64,000 nt of DNA from Aromatoleum bremense (GTDB lineage: Bacteria; Pseudomonadota; Gammaproteobacteria; Burkholderiales; Rhodocyclaceae): contig NZ_CP059467.1 of assembly GCF_017894365.1 (NCBI RefSeq), positions 3,658,001-3,722,000 on the forward strand. Direction: 5' to 3'. A model generated the notes under the pieces. The model made no database searches. It was not told the origin of the DNA and saw only the letters and a list, made by a program, of their open reading frames with translations. The position numbers were made by a program, and so were the translations under genes. Numbering within the stretch: position 1 is the first letter of the stretch; every line of letters begins with the position of its first letter. Positions 50,726 through 59,540 of this stretch are shown piece by piece.

Positions 50726-51757
50726 ATGATCGCCTACCAAGCCCTTCAATCCATCCTCCGCGACGCCCCCAAGACCTGGCTCGTCACCGGCGTCGCCGGC
50801 TTCATCGGCTCGAACCTGCTCGAAACCCTGCTCAAGCTCGACCAGCGCGTCGTTGGTCTGGACAACTTCGCCACTGGCCACGCGCGCAACCTCGACGAAG
50901 TGCGAACGCTGGTCACTCCCGAGCAATGGGCGCGCTTCATGTTCATCGACGGCGACATCCGTAAGCTCGACGACTGCCGCCGTGCCTGCGAGGGCGTCGA
51001 CTACGTCCTCCACCAAGCCGCGCTCGGCTCGGTGCCGCGCAGCCTGGATGACCCGATCACCAGCAACGCCACCAACATCGACGGCTTCCTCAACATGCTG
51101 GTCGCCGCGCGCGATGCCGAAGTCAAGAGCTTCACCTACGCCGCCAGCAGTTCCACCTATGGCGACCACCCCGGCCTGCCCAAGGTGGAAGACACAATCG
51201 GCAAGCCGCTGTCGCCGTACGCCGTCACCAAGTACGTGAACGAGCTCTATGCCGAGGTTTTCGCGCGCAGCTACGGTTTCAGCACCATGGGCCTGCGCTA
51301 CTTCAACGTCTTCGGCAAACGCCAGGATCCCAACGGCGCCTACGCCGCCGTGATCCCCAAATGGACCGCAGCAATGATCCAGGGCGAAGACGTCTTCATC
51401 AATGGCGACGGCGAAACCAGCCGCGACTTCTGCTTCGTCGACAACGCGGTGCAGGTCAACCTGCTGGCGGCCACCACACCTGACCCGGCCGCCCGCAACC
51501 AGGTCTACAACGTCGCCGTCGGCGGGCGCACCAGCCTGAACCAGCTATTCGAAGCGCTGCGCCAAGCGCTGGGGGAAAACGGTGTGCGCTACCACAAAAG
51601 GCCGATGCACCGCGAGTTCCGCGCCGGCGACGTGCTCCACTCACAGGCCGACATCGGCAAGGCGGAACGCCTGCTCGGCTACGCCTCCAGTCACGACATT
51701 CACGCCGGAATCAAGGCGGCGATGCCGTGGTACAGCCGCTTCCTCGCGCATGAGTGA
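50726..51757 (+). CDS. tviC: UDP-N-acetylglucosamine 4-epimerase (TviC/WbpP-like)
   Basis: This 343-residue extended short-chain dehydrogenase starts [20 protein letters not shown]. The NAD motif is [13 protein letters not shown], the Ser of the catalytic triad is in [19 protein letters not shown] and the YxxxK motif is [15 protein letters not shown]. The [23 protein letters not shown] segment is typical of WbpP/TviC. It interconverts UDP-GlcNAc and UDP-GalNAc or their uronic forms. A broken copy of its 5' end lies 1.4 kb upstream, separated by the TAC module. Confidence 0.92.
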   Translation: MIAYQALQSILRDAPKTWLVTGVAGFIGSNLLETLLKLDQRVVGLDNFATGHARNLDEVRTLVTPEQWARFMFIDGDIRKLDDCRRACEGVDYVLHQAALGSVPRSLDDPITSNATNIDGFLNMLVAARDAEVKSFTYAASSSTYGDHPGLPKVEDTIGKPLSPYAVTKYVNELYAEVFARSYGFSTMGLRYFNVFGKRQDPNGAYAAVIPKWTAAMIQGEDVFINGDGETSRDFCFVDNAVQVNLLAATTPDPAARNQVYNVAVGGRTSLNQLFEALRQALGENGVRYHKRPMHREFRAGDVLHSQADIGKAERLLGYASSHDIHAGIKAAMPWYSRFLAHE

Positions 51758-51815
51758 TTGGGAGCCCTATAAAACGACATCCTCCCCGAAACGACGCCCA
51801 CGAAATAATCGATTC

Positions 51816-52199
51816 ATGACCATCGACGAGCACCAGCGCCCTGACCTCACTCCGCTAATCAAGACTTCCGAATCAATCGGTAAGGTGCTCAAACAGAGCG
51901 ACATCGTCATCAATGAATCCACCGTTTATTTCGACGCACACAACGAAAACTGCGTAACGGCGCTAGCGCTAGAGAAATTCATCAGCCTCCGATTCGACGA
52001 CGACTTCTTCGCCGGCTACAGCGCGACGCGGATCAACCGGGGCGACAAGCAGCACTGCGGAACAACGATCAAAAAGGTCTGGGTCCAGGGCAAAGCCAGG
52101 AAAGGCCTTTCAGATATTCCATCATTCAACCGCTTCCGAGAGTTCCAAACGAAGAATATCCGTCCCAAAAATAGAGAGCACACCCATGACAGTTTATGA
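51816..52199 (+). pseudogene. internal fragment of a TviB-like dehydrogenase gene
   Basis: Residues about 3-92 of this open frame ([20 protein letters not shown], then KVLKQSDIVINESTVYF, FAGYSATRINRGDKQH, TIKKV) correspond to residues about 88-180 of the intact TviB-like enzyme at 46143. Both the Rossmann start and the catalytic C-terminal half are missing. Sequence identity is modest and composition is AT-richer, so it came from a different, diverged allele. The last 35 codons have no similarity and overlap the start of the polymerase gene. Confidence 0.85.
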
Positions 52200-53382
52200 G
52201 TCGACCGGGAGGCGCGCTCGAACGCTAGTAACTTCAGCCCTCCTAATAGCCGGTGCACTATACTCGACCGAACAATTCCGACTGGTCGCGCTTGTAATTT
52301 TTGGCGTAACCACGGTGCTGATGGCAATAGCTTCATTTTCAAGTATTCGCTACGGAAAAATTGTAGTAAATCGCCCTCAGGCGGCGTTATTCGTTCTGCT
52401 AATTTTCACGATGGTCTTGTCAGCAGTCTGGAATGAGGCTTTTGATCTTGGGATGGGTGCCGTGATCATTGCCGTTTCTTGGCTCTACTTGGCTAGAGTG
52501 TTGCCATCCAAGCCGTATGATTCATTCCCTTTACTTATCAGTGTCTGGGTGACGTTCCTCTCTATCTCTGTGTTTAATGCTCTTTATCCGCTAGTCTTTC
52601 CATATAAAGGCATGTTTTACAACCCTAATTCGCTTGGTGGATTTTATGCTGCCATGAGTGCAGGGTTTTGTGTATGTATCCTTTATGGGGTGAGCGAGAG
52701 AAGGTCTATTTTTCCTCATCTCCTCGCCTTGGGATTTTGCGTGGTACTTACCTTGGTATCCAATAGTCGTATTGCATTCGCCTCCGCAGTAGCCAGTGTC
52801 ATCCTAATGGCAATAGCAATGGCTAGGGTCGGTGCAAAAAAGCGATCGAAAGGGCGGGCTAGATTGTATCTAATAGCCATCCTAGCCGTCTCTTTAATGG
52901 GGGCAGGATTTTTTTGGCAGGGTATCTATGATGTCTTTATTCAAAAATTTATAATTAAAGCGAGTGCCGGTGATATCTCTAACTCTCGATTTGATATATG
53001 GGAACAGATATTAGCAAATATAACTTTGCTGGGAAATGGAAGGGATGCGTTTGCAACGATGGATCATGCGGCGCATAGCACCTATTTCTCAATACTTGCG
53101 CAATATGGATACCTATCGGCCTTGCTTTTTGTCCTTTTGATAGGGTGGACAATTGTATTGAGCACTCGGAAGGCAGTTATGAAGTTCTACGGCGGAGCGC
53201 CTCTTATTTTTGCGATTTCATTCGCGCTGCTCTCCATCACCGAAGGAATGTTGATGAAGACTTCTATGTTTCTGTTAATGCTAGTGCTAAACTTGCCGAC
53301 GATTAAATTAACCGGCAACGTCGAGGTGGAGAACAAATCTCGAAGGTTTCAGCAAGCACAGAGAATCCTTCAGAATGTCTAA
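52186..53382 (+). CDS. Wzy-like O-antigen/capsule polymerase
   Basis: This 398-residue protein is almost entirely hydrophobic, with about ten predicted helices. A larger periplasmic loop (WQGIYDVFIQKFIIKASAGD, SRFDIWEQILANITLLGNG) shows the Wzy/WaaL-family pattern, including NSRIAF and the later HSTYFSILAQYGYLSALLF. Wzy proteins join repeat units on undecaprenyl diphosphate at the periplasmic face. The gene is distinctly AT-rich compared with the neighbours and starts the low-GC block that continues to about 56.2 kb. Polymerases are highly divergent, so substrate cannot be predicted. Confidence 0.8.
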   Translation: MTVYESTGRRARTLVTSALLIAGALYSTEQFRLVALVIFGVTTVLMAIASFSSIRYGKIVVNRPQAALFVLLIFTMVLSAVWNEAFDLGMGAVIIAVSWLYLARVLPSKPYDSFPLLISVWVTFLSISVFNALYPLVFPYKGMFYNPNSLGGFYAAMSAGFCVCILYGVSERRSIFPHLLALGFCVVLTLVSNSRIAFASAVASVILMAIAMARVGAKKRSKGRARLYLIAILAVSLMGAGFFWQGIYDVFIQKFIIKASAGDISNSRFDIWEQILANITLLGNGRDAFATMDHAAHSTYFSILAQYGYLSALLFVLLIGWTIVLSTRKAVMKFYGGAPLIFAISFALLSITEGMLMKTSMFLLMLVLNLPTIKLTGNVEVENKSRRFQQAQRILQNV

Positions 53383-54490
53383 TAGACAAGTGGTTTTCGT
53401 CATAAATAGCTTGAGAGCAGGGGGCGCCGAAAGGGTTGCCTCGCTTTTGGTAAACTATATCCATAAAACAACTCCTGTGCGAGTTGAGGTGGTAACTCTA
53501 GATAGCCGCCGTTATTTTTATTCTCTTCCCGAGGGAGTAGATGTGGTATGCGTGCCCGGCTATCGTTTCTCTATTGGTATTCTTAGGCTGCCAATGATGG
53601 CGTGGCAAGCGATATGGTTAACGCTTCGGGTGTTGATTAAATATTCGAGGTCGTCGGATGTTACGCTCGTCGGGTTTCTCCATCGTGCGAACGTCGTAGC
53701 TTCGACCGCTGCTTATATCACAGGTAAGCGGGTAATCCTGTCTGAGAGATCGCTATTCTCCGCCTCATACAAGGGGATGAAGGCGCGGATAATGAAACGT
53801 ATTTTGATAGGCGCATACGCGCTGCCAAGTCGAATTATCGCGATTTCATCCGCTGCGAAAAACTCGTTGGTCAGTCAACTGAATGTGAATGCCGATCGAA
53901 TTAATACAATTAACAATCCTTCATTTATTCAGTCTCGCTATCGAACCGCAGCACCTTCCGAAATTTGTAGCTTATTATTCGTCGGTAGGTTAGTTAAGTC
54001 AAAAAACGTGGATTTTCTCCTACGAGGGCTCGCGCGTCTGAACTTTGGCTTGTCAACATATAAGTTGACCATCGTGGGAGAGGGGCCGGAACTTCAATCT
54101 CTCGTGGCTGCGGCAGAGGCTTATGGAGTGGCCGAGAGCGTAGCGTTCGCAGGGGCCAGTCATGACGTGCTGTCACACTATGAAGCTGCCGATATCTTTG
54201 TGTTTGCGTCTGACTATGAGTCTTTCGGTAATGTGTTGATTGAGGCTGCATCCACTGGTTTACCGGTGGTGACCTCCGATCAACAAGACGGGCGTCAGGA
54301 TATTTTTCCTGATGATAGCGCTGGTGCGGTTTTTTATTCGGCAGAAGACGTTTCAAGTTTTGTGAACGCGGTGTGTTATTTAAGCAACGGAGATGCTTGG
54401 CTTAAGGTGTCAGAAGCAGCCACTAGGAACGCCGAACGATTTCGACTGACGAGTATCATGTCAGAATACGTTGATGAAATACTTCGATAA
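53375..54490 (+). CDS. GT4-family glycosyltransferase
   Basis: This 371-residue protein overlaps the polymerase gene by 8 bp. The N-terminal domain opens VVFVINSLRAGGAERVASLL. The C-terminal GT-B domain shows LLFVGRLVKSKNVDFLLRGL, LTIVGEGPELQSLVAAAEA, VAFAGASHDVLSHYEAADIF and the nucleotide-sugar Glu motif FASDYESFGNVLIEAASTGL. It adds a sugar to the lipid-linked repeat unit at the cytoplasmic face. The codon use is AT-rich like its neighbours. The donor and acceptor are unknown. Confidence 0.87.
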   Translation: MSNRQVVFVINSLRAGGAERVASLLVNYIHKTTPVRVEVVTLDSRRYFYSLPEGVDVVCVPGYRFSIGILRLPMMAWQAIWLTLRVLIKYSRSSDVTLVGFLHRANVVASTAAYITGKRVILSERSLFSASYKGMKARIMKRILIGAYALPSRIIAISSAAKNSLVSQLNVNADRINTINNPSFIQSRYRTAAPSEICSLLFVGRLVKSKNVDFLLRGLARLNFGLSTYKLTIVGEGPELQSLVAAAEAYGVAESVAFAGASHDVLSHYEAADIFVFASDYESFGNVLIEAASTGLPVVTSDQQDGRQDIFPDDSAGAVFYSAEDVSSFVNAVCYLSNGDAWLKVSEAATRNAERFRLTSIMSEYVDEILR

Positions 54491-55688
54491 AGCGGTCTCG
54501 TACGCACAAGGCGTGTGGCGTGGTGGTGGGAGCATAGGTGCTGCCAAACTTGCCTTGATTGTTGTTGCAGCCGCTACCGAATTACTTTTGGTTAACCTGC
54601 TGACACCAGCTCAGAGGGGCGAAGTGTTTTATGTAAGAACAGGTGCGGATCTGGCGGGAACAGTCTTCGTCTTTGGTCTAGGGAACGCGGCGGTCTATTT
54701 TTCGAGACGGGTAGCTGAAAACTATTTGATCTTCGCCTTGCATAGTGTGTTTTTGATATTTTCTGGTCTATTAGTAGCAGGTGTGGTTATGTTGTCGACA
54801 GGGGGAAATGGCAGTTTACTGTGGACGGTTGCCCTTTCTGTCGCCTTCTCGATCTACATTTACATTCAAAGAGTATTCATCGGCTCTGGCGAGTTCGGTA
54901 AGCATAACATTGCGACGCTGGTTCCAAAGATAATAGTCCTCACTGCAGTGGCAGTTATTCTCTTATGTCAGTTAAGCGCCGGCATTGGAGTTGTTTTCGC
55001 GATTATGACTGTCGCGCATCTCGCAGTGGTTGCGCTGTTTCCGTGGCCCCAAATTTTAGCGTTTCACCGAGAGTTTCGCGGGCGCGTAGCAAAATACTAC
55101 AAAGAGGCGCTAAAGTATGGTTGGGGGACGCTCCTCCCAAATATCGCAGCCGCCCTCAAAAATAGATTTGAAGTGTTCGTGATTCAATATATTTTCGGAG
55201 ATGCAGTTCTCGGTGTTTTTGCCTTGTCTAAAAGCTTGCTCGCCCCCCTTGCAGTTGTGACAACTACAGTATCGGTACTTCTTTTGAGGCATTTTTCAAG
55301 GAACCCCGACGTACGCATAGGCAGCCGGCTGCGGTGGATGTTTATTGTTTGTATCGGCTTGGTTGCCATTGGTTTGGGTGGGTTTCAATTGGGCGAGTGG
55401 TTAAGCTGGGTGCCAAATGGGTATAAGGACGCAAAACGGTATTTTATTATATGTGGAATTGGGGCGTCTTTTCTCGCATGTTCCTCTTTGCTACAGAGTT
55501 TCCTATTCTCGCGAAATAGACCTAGGATGGTTCTTGTGTCTATTGCCGCTTCGATTATTCCATTAGCCACCATTCCGGTTGTTAATTTTTCCAATGTAGA
55601 GGCGCTTCTATGGGTTGTTCAAATCTCTTACATTGTACAGTTTTGCGTAAACTACATGCAGTATAAGAGGCTGTCAGGATGGGTTTAA
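54474..55688 (+). CDS. Wzx-like polysaccharide flippase
   Basis: This 404-residue protein overlaps the glycosyltransferase gene by 17 bp. It starts MKYFDKAVSYAQGVWRGGGS and has about twelve hydrophobic segments typical of the MOP superfamily, such as LALIVVAAATELLLVNLLTP and YGWGTLLPNIAAALKNRFEV. Flippases of this type move undecaprenyl-linked repeat units across the inner membrane before polymerisation. It lies in the AT-rich block with the polymerase, which supports a co-acquired Wzx/Wzy pair. A TTG three bases upstream is an alternative start. Confidence 0.82.
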   Translation: MKYFDKAVSYAQGVWRGGGSIGAAKLALIVVAAATELLLVNLLTPAQRGEVFYVRTGADLAGTVFVFGLGNAAVYFSRRVAENYLIFALHSVFLIFSGLLVAGVVMLSTGGNGSLLWTVALSVAFSIYIYIQRVFIGSGEFGKHNIATLVPKIIVLTAVAVILLCQLSAGIGVVFAIMTVAHLAVVALFPWPQILAFHREFRGRVAKYYKEALKYGWGTLLPNIAAALKNRFEVFVIQYIFGDAVLGVFALSKSLLAPLAVVTTTVSVLLLRHFSRNPDVRIGSRLRWMFIVCIGLVAIGLGGFQLGEWLSWVPNGYKDAKRYFIICGIGASFLACSSLLQSFLFSRNRPRMVLVSIAASIIPLATIPVVNFSNVEALLWVVQISYIVQFCVNYMQYKRLSGWV

Positions 55689-56218
55689 TTGAACGGGTTG
55701 TTTGGATACTTAAAAAATTAATTGCTGTAGTTGTTTTTAGATTTAGGGGAAAAATTGCGGCGAATAGATTGCTCGGTGTCAAGATAGGTAACGGCTGCTC
55801 TATATACACGCTTCTTGATGGCACTGAACCATTTTTAATCGAAATCGGCGATCGCGTAACTATTACCGAGGGGGTTGTTGTGTTAACTCATGATGGAGCT
55901 ACGCGGTTGGTTCGCAAGCCTAGCGGCAGTAGGTGCTATAGATATGGCCGAGTGATCATAGAGTCCGATGTTTTCGTAGGAGTACGTTCAATAATAATGC
56001 CTGGCGTTACAATCGGGCGCGAATCAGTTGTCGCAGCGGGCTCTGTCGTTACGGCAAGCGTGCCGCCTGGATCAGTGGTCGCCGGAGCGCCTGCACGAGT
56101 CATTTCCTCGATTCAAGCCTATCGTGAGAAGATTTGTCGTACGTGCACTGCTGGGGACGAACTGGTGCCCTACAGCACGTATCGGGATAAAGTGATAGCA
56201 ACGCTTAATAACGGTTAA
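55679..56218 (+). CDS. left-handed beta-helix (hexapeptide) acyltransferase
   Basis: This 179-residue protein overlaps the flippase gene by 10 bp. Hexapeptide repeats run through the C-terminal half (IEIGDRVTITEGVVVLTHDG, VIIESDVFVGVRSIIMPGVT, IGRESVVAAGSVVTASVPPGS) and end VVAGAPARVI, the LbetaH acetyltransferase signature. A hydrophobic N-terminal stretch (residues 5-20) may contact the membrane. It probably O-acetylates a sugar of the repeat unit. It is the last gene of the AT-rich block. Confidence 0.85.
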   Translation: MGLIERVVWILKKLIAVVVFRFRGKIAANRLLGVKIGNGCSIYTLLDGTEPFLIEIGDRVTITEGVVVLTHDGATRLVRKPSGSRCYRYGRVIIESDVFVGVRSIIMPGVTIGRESVVAAGSVVTASVPPGSVVAGAPARVISSIQAYREKICRTCTAGDELVPYSTYRDKVIATLNNG

Positions 56219-56264
56219 GGTGGCCACTAGAATCGCCTTTTTAAGTTATTAATTTGTCGTGACT

Positions 56265-57075
56265 GCAATTTCAGGAATTGAGAGTTTTAGAGATGCCCTG
56301 ATGAGGAATTGCAGTTTGTGGCCCTCTATGACCGAAAACGCGCTGCACCTCGACTATAGCTTCCGCGGAATGTTTGCTTTGCGCTGGCTCGCCCGAGCGG
56401 GCGCGCCGTGGCAACTGCTGTTGACGAATGATTTTCCGCCCTGGCAGATGGTGTATCAGCAGTTTCGCCGCTGGAACGAGGCGGGCTGTTTCGAGGCGAT
56501 GGTGAGCGACATGCGTTCGATCATCCGCGTCAGCGACGGTCGCCCGGGCCAACCCAGTGCCGTGATCCTCGATGGGCGAACGCTGCAAAGCAGCTGCGAG
56601 AGCGGGCCGCGTGCCGGCTACGACGGCTACAAGCGGCGTCGGGGCAGCAAAGTGCACATGGCCGTCGATACGCTCGGGCAACTCGTTGCGCTGACCGTCA
56701 CACCGGCCAATGAACAGGAGCGCGCGCAGGTCAAGGACCTGTGCGAGGCGGTGCAGCAAGCCACGGGCGAAACGGTGAAAGTGGCGTGGGCCGACCAGGG
56801 CTACACGGGCGACGAAGCCCGCAAAGCGGCCCAGGCGGCGGGTATCGATCTTCAAATCGTCAAACTTCCCGAGGCGAAGAAGGGATTTGTCTTGCTGCCT
56901 CGGCGCTGGTCGTCGAGCGCAGTTTCGGGTGCTGTCCCGATTCAGACGACTGAGCCGGGATTTCGAGCGGATGCCGCAAGTGTTGGCCCGATTGCATTTC
57001 GTCGTCTTCTGCATCCTCATGCTGCCCAAGGCCGCGTTCTGGCTGGCCTGGAAGCAAGTTCATAACACGCTCTAA
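56265..57075 (+). pseudogene. decayed IS5-family transposase
   Basis: The central part encodes typical IS5-family transposase sequence: MVYQQFRRWNEAGCFEAMVS, PSAVILDGRTLQSSCESGPR, then AGYDGYKRRRGSKVHMAVDT and VAWADQGYTGDEARKA. Near 56905 and 56934 two single G losses break RRWVVERSFGWLSRFRRL so that the C-terminal catalytic Glu segment is in other frames. At the 5' end, EELQFVA and MTENAL lie in different frames, so a short deletion is also likely near 56300-56325. The element is inactive unless these are sequencing errors. Clear terminal inverted repeats were not found. Confidence 0.87.
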
Positions 57076-57093
57076 CTGCAAGAGCATCGAATC

Positions 57094-58260
57094 ATGACCT
57101 TCCTCCTCATCGCCGGCTTCCCCGACTCGCTATTGCACTTCCGCGGCCCCTTGCTCGATGCCTTGCAAGCCCGCGGCCTGCAAGTGCATGTCGCTGCGCC
57201 CGACTTGGCTTCGGGCAGCTCCCTACGTCAAAACCTGGAATGCCGCGGTCTGGTGGTGCATGACATTCCCCTGCGCCGTGCGGGCATGAACCCTTTTGCC
57301 GATCTCACCACCTTGGCGCATCTGTGGCGGCTGATGCGCCGCATTCGTCCCGATCATGTGCTGGGCTACACCATCAAGCCGGTGATCTATGGTTCGCTGG
57401 CCGCATGGCTCGCGGGCGTGCCGCGCCGCTTCGCGCTGGTCACCGGCTTGGGTTATGCGTTTCAGGGGCAGGACGATGGGGGCGACCGCCGGGGCAGGCT
57501 GCGCACACTGGTGCAGGGGCTGTATGGCCTCGCGCTGGGGCGCACGCACAAGGTTTTTTTTCAGAACCCGGATGATGAGGCCCTGTTTCGTACGCGCGGG
57601 ATTCTTGCACCGCGGGCGCCGTCGTGTGTGGTGAATGGCTCGGGTGTGGATGTGGCGCAGTATGGCCGGGCGCCGCTGCCGCACACCCCGCGGTTCTTGC
57701 TGATCGCGCGCCTGCTGGGCGACAAGGGGGTGCGCGAGTATGTCGAGGCGGCGCGCCGGGTGCGCGCTCGCCATCCCGAGGCGATGTTCAGTCTGGTCGG
57801 CTGGATCGATGAAAACCCGGATGCGATCGCGCAGCAGGAGCTGGACCAGTGGGTCGGGGAGGGCACGGTCGGATTCCTGGGCCGGCTCGGCGACGTGCGC
57901 CCGGCGATTGCCGATTGCAGCGTTTATGTTTTGCCGTCCTATCGCGAAGGCACACCGCGCACCGTGCTGGAGGCCATGGCCATGGGGCGCCCCATCATCA
58001 CCACCGACGCGCCGGGTTGCCGCGAAACGGTGGTTGACGGCGACAACGGCTTTCTGGTGCCGGTCAAGGCGGTGGAGGAGCTTGCGGCGGCGATGCTGCG
58101 CTTCATCGAAGACCCTGTGTTAGTCGCCCGCATGGGTGCCAGGTCGCGGCGAATCGCCGAAGAAAAATACGATGTCCACCGGGTAAACGCGGTGATGCTC
58201 GCTGAGATGGGCATTCACGAAGGCAGCCCTAAAATGCCATCTCACACGATCGAGGGCTGA
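57094..58260 (+). CDS. GT4-family glycosyltransferase (PglA-like)
   Basis: This 388-residue glycosyltransferase starts MTFLLIAGFPDSLLHFRGPL. It shows VLGYTIKPVIYGSLAAWLAGVP, LVTGLGYAFQGQ, the HKVFFQNPDDEALFRTRGIL segment and VNGSGVDVAQY typical of PglA/WbpX-type enzymes. The C-terminal donor domain has FLLIARLLGDKGVREYVEAA and LPSYREGTPRTVLEAMAMGRPIITTDAPGCRE. Enzymes of this group often add a GalNAc-type sugar to an undecaprenyl-diphosphate-bacillosamine-like primer. That fits the PglC-like enzyme downstream. High GC marks it as belonging to a different block from 52-56 kb. Confidence 0.87.
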   Translation: MTFLLIAGFPDSLLHFRGPLLDALQARGLQVHVAAPDLASGSSLRQNLECRGLVVHDIPLRRAGMNPFADLTTLAHLWRLMRRIRPDHVLGYTIKPVIYGSLAAWLAGVPRRFALVTGLGYAFQGQDDGGDRRGRLRTLVQGLYGLALGRTHKVFFQNPDDEALFRTRGILAPRAPSCVVNGSGVDVAQYGRAPLPHTPRFLLIARLLGDKGVREYVEAARRVRARHPEAMFSLVGWIDENPDAIAQQELDQWVGEGTVGFLGRLGDVRPAIADCSVYVLPSYREGTPRTVLEAMAMGRPIITTDAPGCRETVVDGDNGFLVPVKAVEELAAAMLRFIEDPVLVARMGARSRRIAEEKYDVHRVNAVMLAEMGIHEGSPKMPSHTIEG

Positions 58261-58263
58261 ATC

Positions 58264-59445
58264 ATGCATGTCGATGCGCTTCGGGTAGAGAACTTCCGCT
58301 GCTTTGTGCAGGAGACGTTCGAGTTCCAGTCTGGATTCAACCTGCTTGTCGGTGTCAACGGCAGCGGCAAGACCTCGCTGCTGAAAGCCGTTGCGGCTGG
58401 GTTGGCAACTCCGATCAACGGGCTGGGAAAAAGCGCACATTGGCCGCATGCCGAGGAGGCGAACGCCCGCCTTGTCCTGATCGAACTGCAGGGGCGGGTT
58501 CGGTATGAGCGGTGTTACCCCGTACGTATCGAGCTCGAAGGCGAAGTTTGCGGGTCGGCACGAAGTTGGTGGGTGGAACAACCCGGGCCGGGCAGCCAGG
58601 CAAAATTCGAACATACGGTCTTTTCTGCAATCGCGGACGAGTCCGCCCGCATCGCTCAAGGTGGACAGGGCGCTTTGCCGCTAGCGGCGTTCTATGCGGC
58701 CGAGCGGCAGTGGCGGCCGAGCGGGGTGGGCGCTGACACCGCCGTGCGGCATCAGGATTCGCGCCTGGACGCTTATGCTTCCTGGTACGACGCAGCGCTC
58801 GACATGAAGGGGCTCGAGACCTGGGTCATTGGCAAGTCGCTCGAGCGCCTGGAAACCGAGTCGGGTAGTCGGGATTTCGACAACGGCGGTGCGCTCGATG
58901 AGCTGGCGCTGGTCAACCGCGCCGTGGCGCTCGCGATACCGGGGGCGAAAGGCTTGCGCTACGACATCCGGTACCGGCGCCTGGTTCTGGACTGGCAGGA
59001 TGGCGATCCCGTCCCGTTCGAGATCCTGAGTGATGGCCAGCGAGCCTTGACCGCGCTGGTGGCCGACATCGCGCGACGCGCGTGTCTGCTCAATCCCCAA
59101 CTGGGTGCGCGTGTGCTGGACGAAACGCCTGGCGTGGTCCTGATCGACGAACTCGACATGCATTTGCATCCGGCGTGGCAACGCCGGGTTTGCGGGGTGC
59201 TGAAGACTGCGTTCCCGTGCATCCAGTTCATCGCCGCCTCGCATTCGCCGCAGATCATCGGCGAGCTCATGGCCGACGAAATTCTGCTGATGAAGGGCGG
59301 CAAGGTGGTCGGCCATCCCGAGCGGGCGCTGGGTTTGCCAAGCAGCGAAGTGCTTGCCGAAATCATGGGAACCGAACCGCAGAATGCGGAGGTCGCGGAG
59401 GCACTGCGAGGCGATTGCACAGGCGGCGCTGAAGTATGCCGATAA
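58264..59445 (+). CDS. AAA_21/OLD-like SMC-type ATPase, orphan
   Basis: This 393-residue ATPase starts MHVDALRVENFRCFVQETFE. Walker A is VGVNGSGKTSLLKA, the signature-like segment is ILSDGQRALTALVADIARRA, Walker B is GVVLIDELDMHLHPAWQRR and the switch His is in AASHSPQIIGELMADE. This resembles ATPases of bacterial defence pairs (for example PtuA of Septu or retron-associated ATPases) in which a nuclease gene follows. Here only a 34-codon open frame follows before the LegC-like gene. A defence role is inference. Confidence 0.82.
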   Translation: MHVDALRVENFRCFVQETFEFQSGFNLLVGVNGSGKTSLLKAVAAGLATPINGLGKSAHWPHAEEANARLVLIELQGRVRYERCYPVRIELEGEVCGSARSWWVEQPGPGSQAKFEHTVFSAIADESARIAQGGQGALPLAAFYAAERQWRPSGVGADTAVRHQDSRLDAYASWYDAALDMKGLETWVIGKSLERLETESGSRDFDNGGALDELALVNRAVALAIPGAKGLRYDIRYRRLVLDWQDGDPVPFEILSDGQRALTALVADIARRACLLNPQLGARVLDETPGVVLIDELDMHLHPAWQRRVCGVLKTAFPCIQFIAASHSPQIIGELMADEILLMKGGKVVGHPERALGLPSSEVLAEIMGTEPQNAEVAEALRGDCTGGAEVCR

Positions 59446-59540
59446 AGAAGAGCGCAAAGCGCGTCGGCTACGTCAGCGCCGTGTTTAGCCCTCCCGACCC
59501 GAACCATCCGAAATCCAATAATCAACGCTTCTTGTCATGA
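59436..59540 (+). CDS. short 34-residue open frame after the AAA ATPase
   Basis: ATG inside the last codons of the ATPase gene opens MPIKKSAKRVGYVSAVFSPP followed by DPNHPKSNNQRFLS and a stop that overlaps the LegC-like start (ATGA). The overlap at both ends suggests translational coupling. It may be the remaining start of a truncated partner protein of the ATPase. No family is recognised. Confidence 0.35.
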   Translation: MPIKKSAKRVGYVSAVFSPPDPNHPKSNNQRFLS

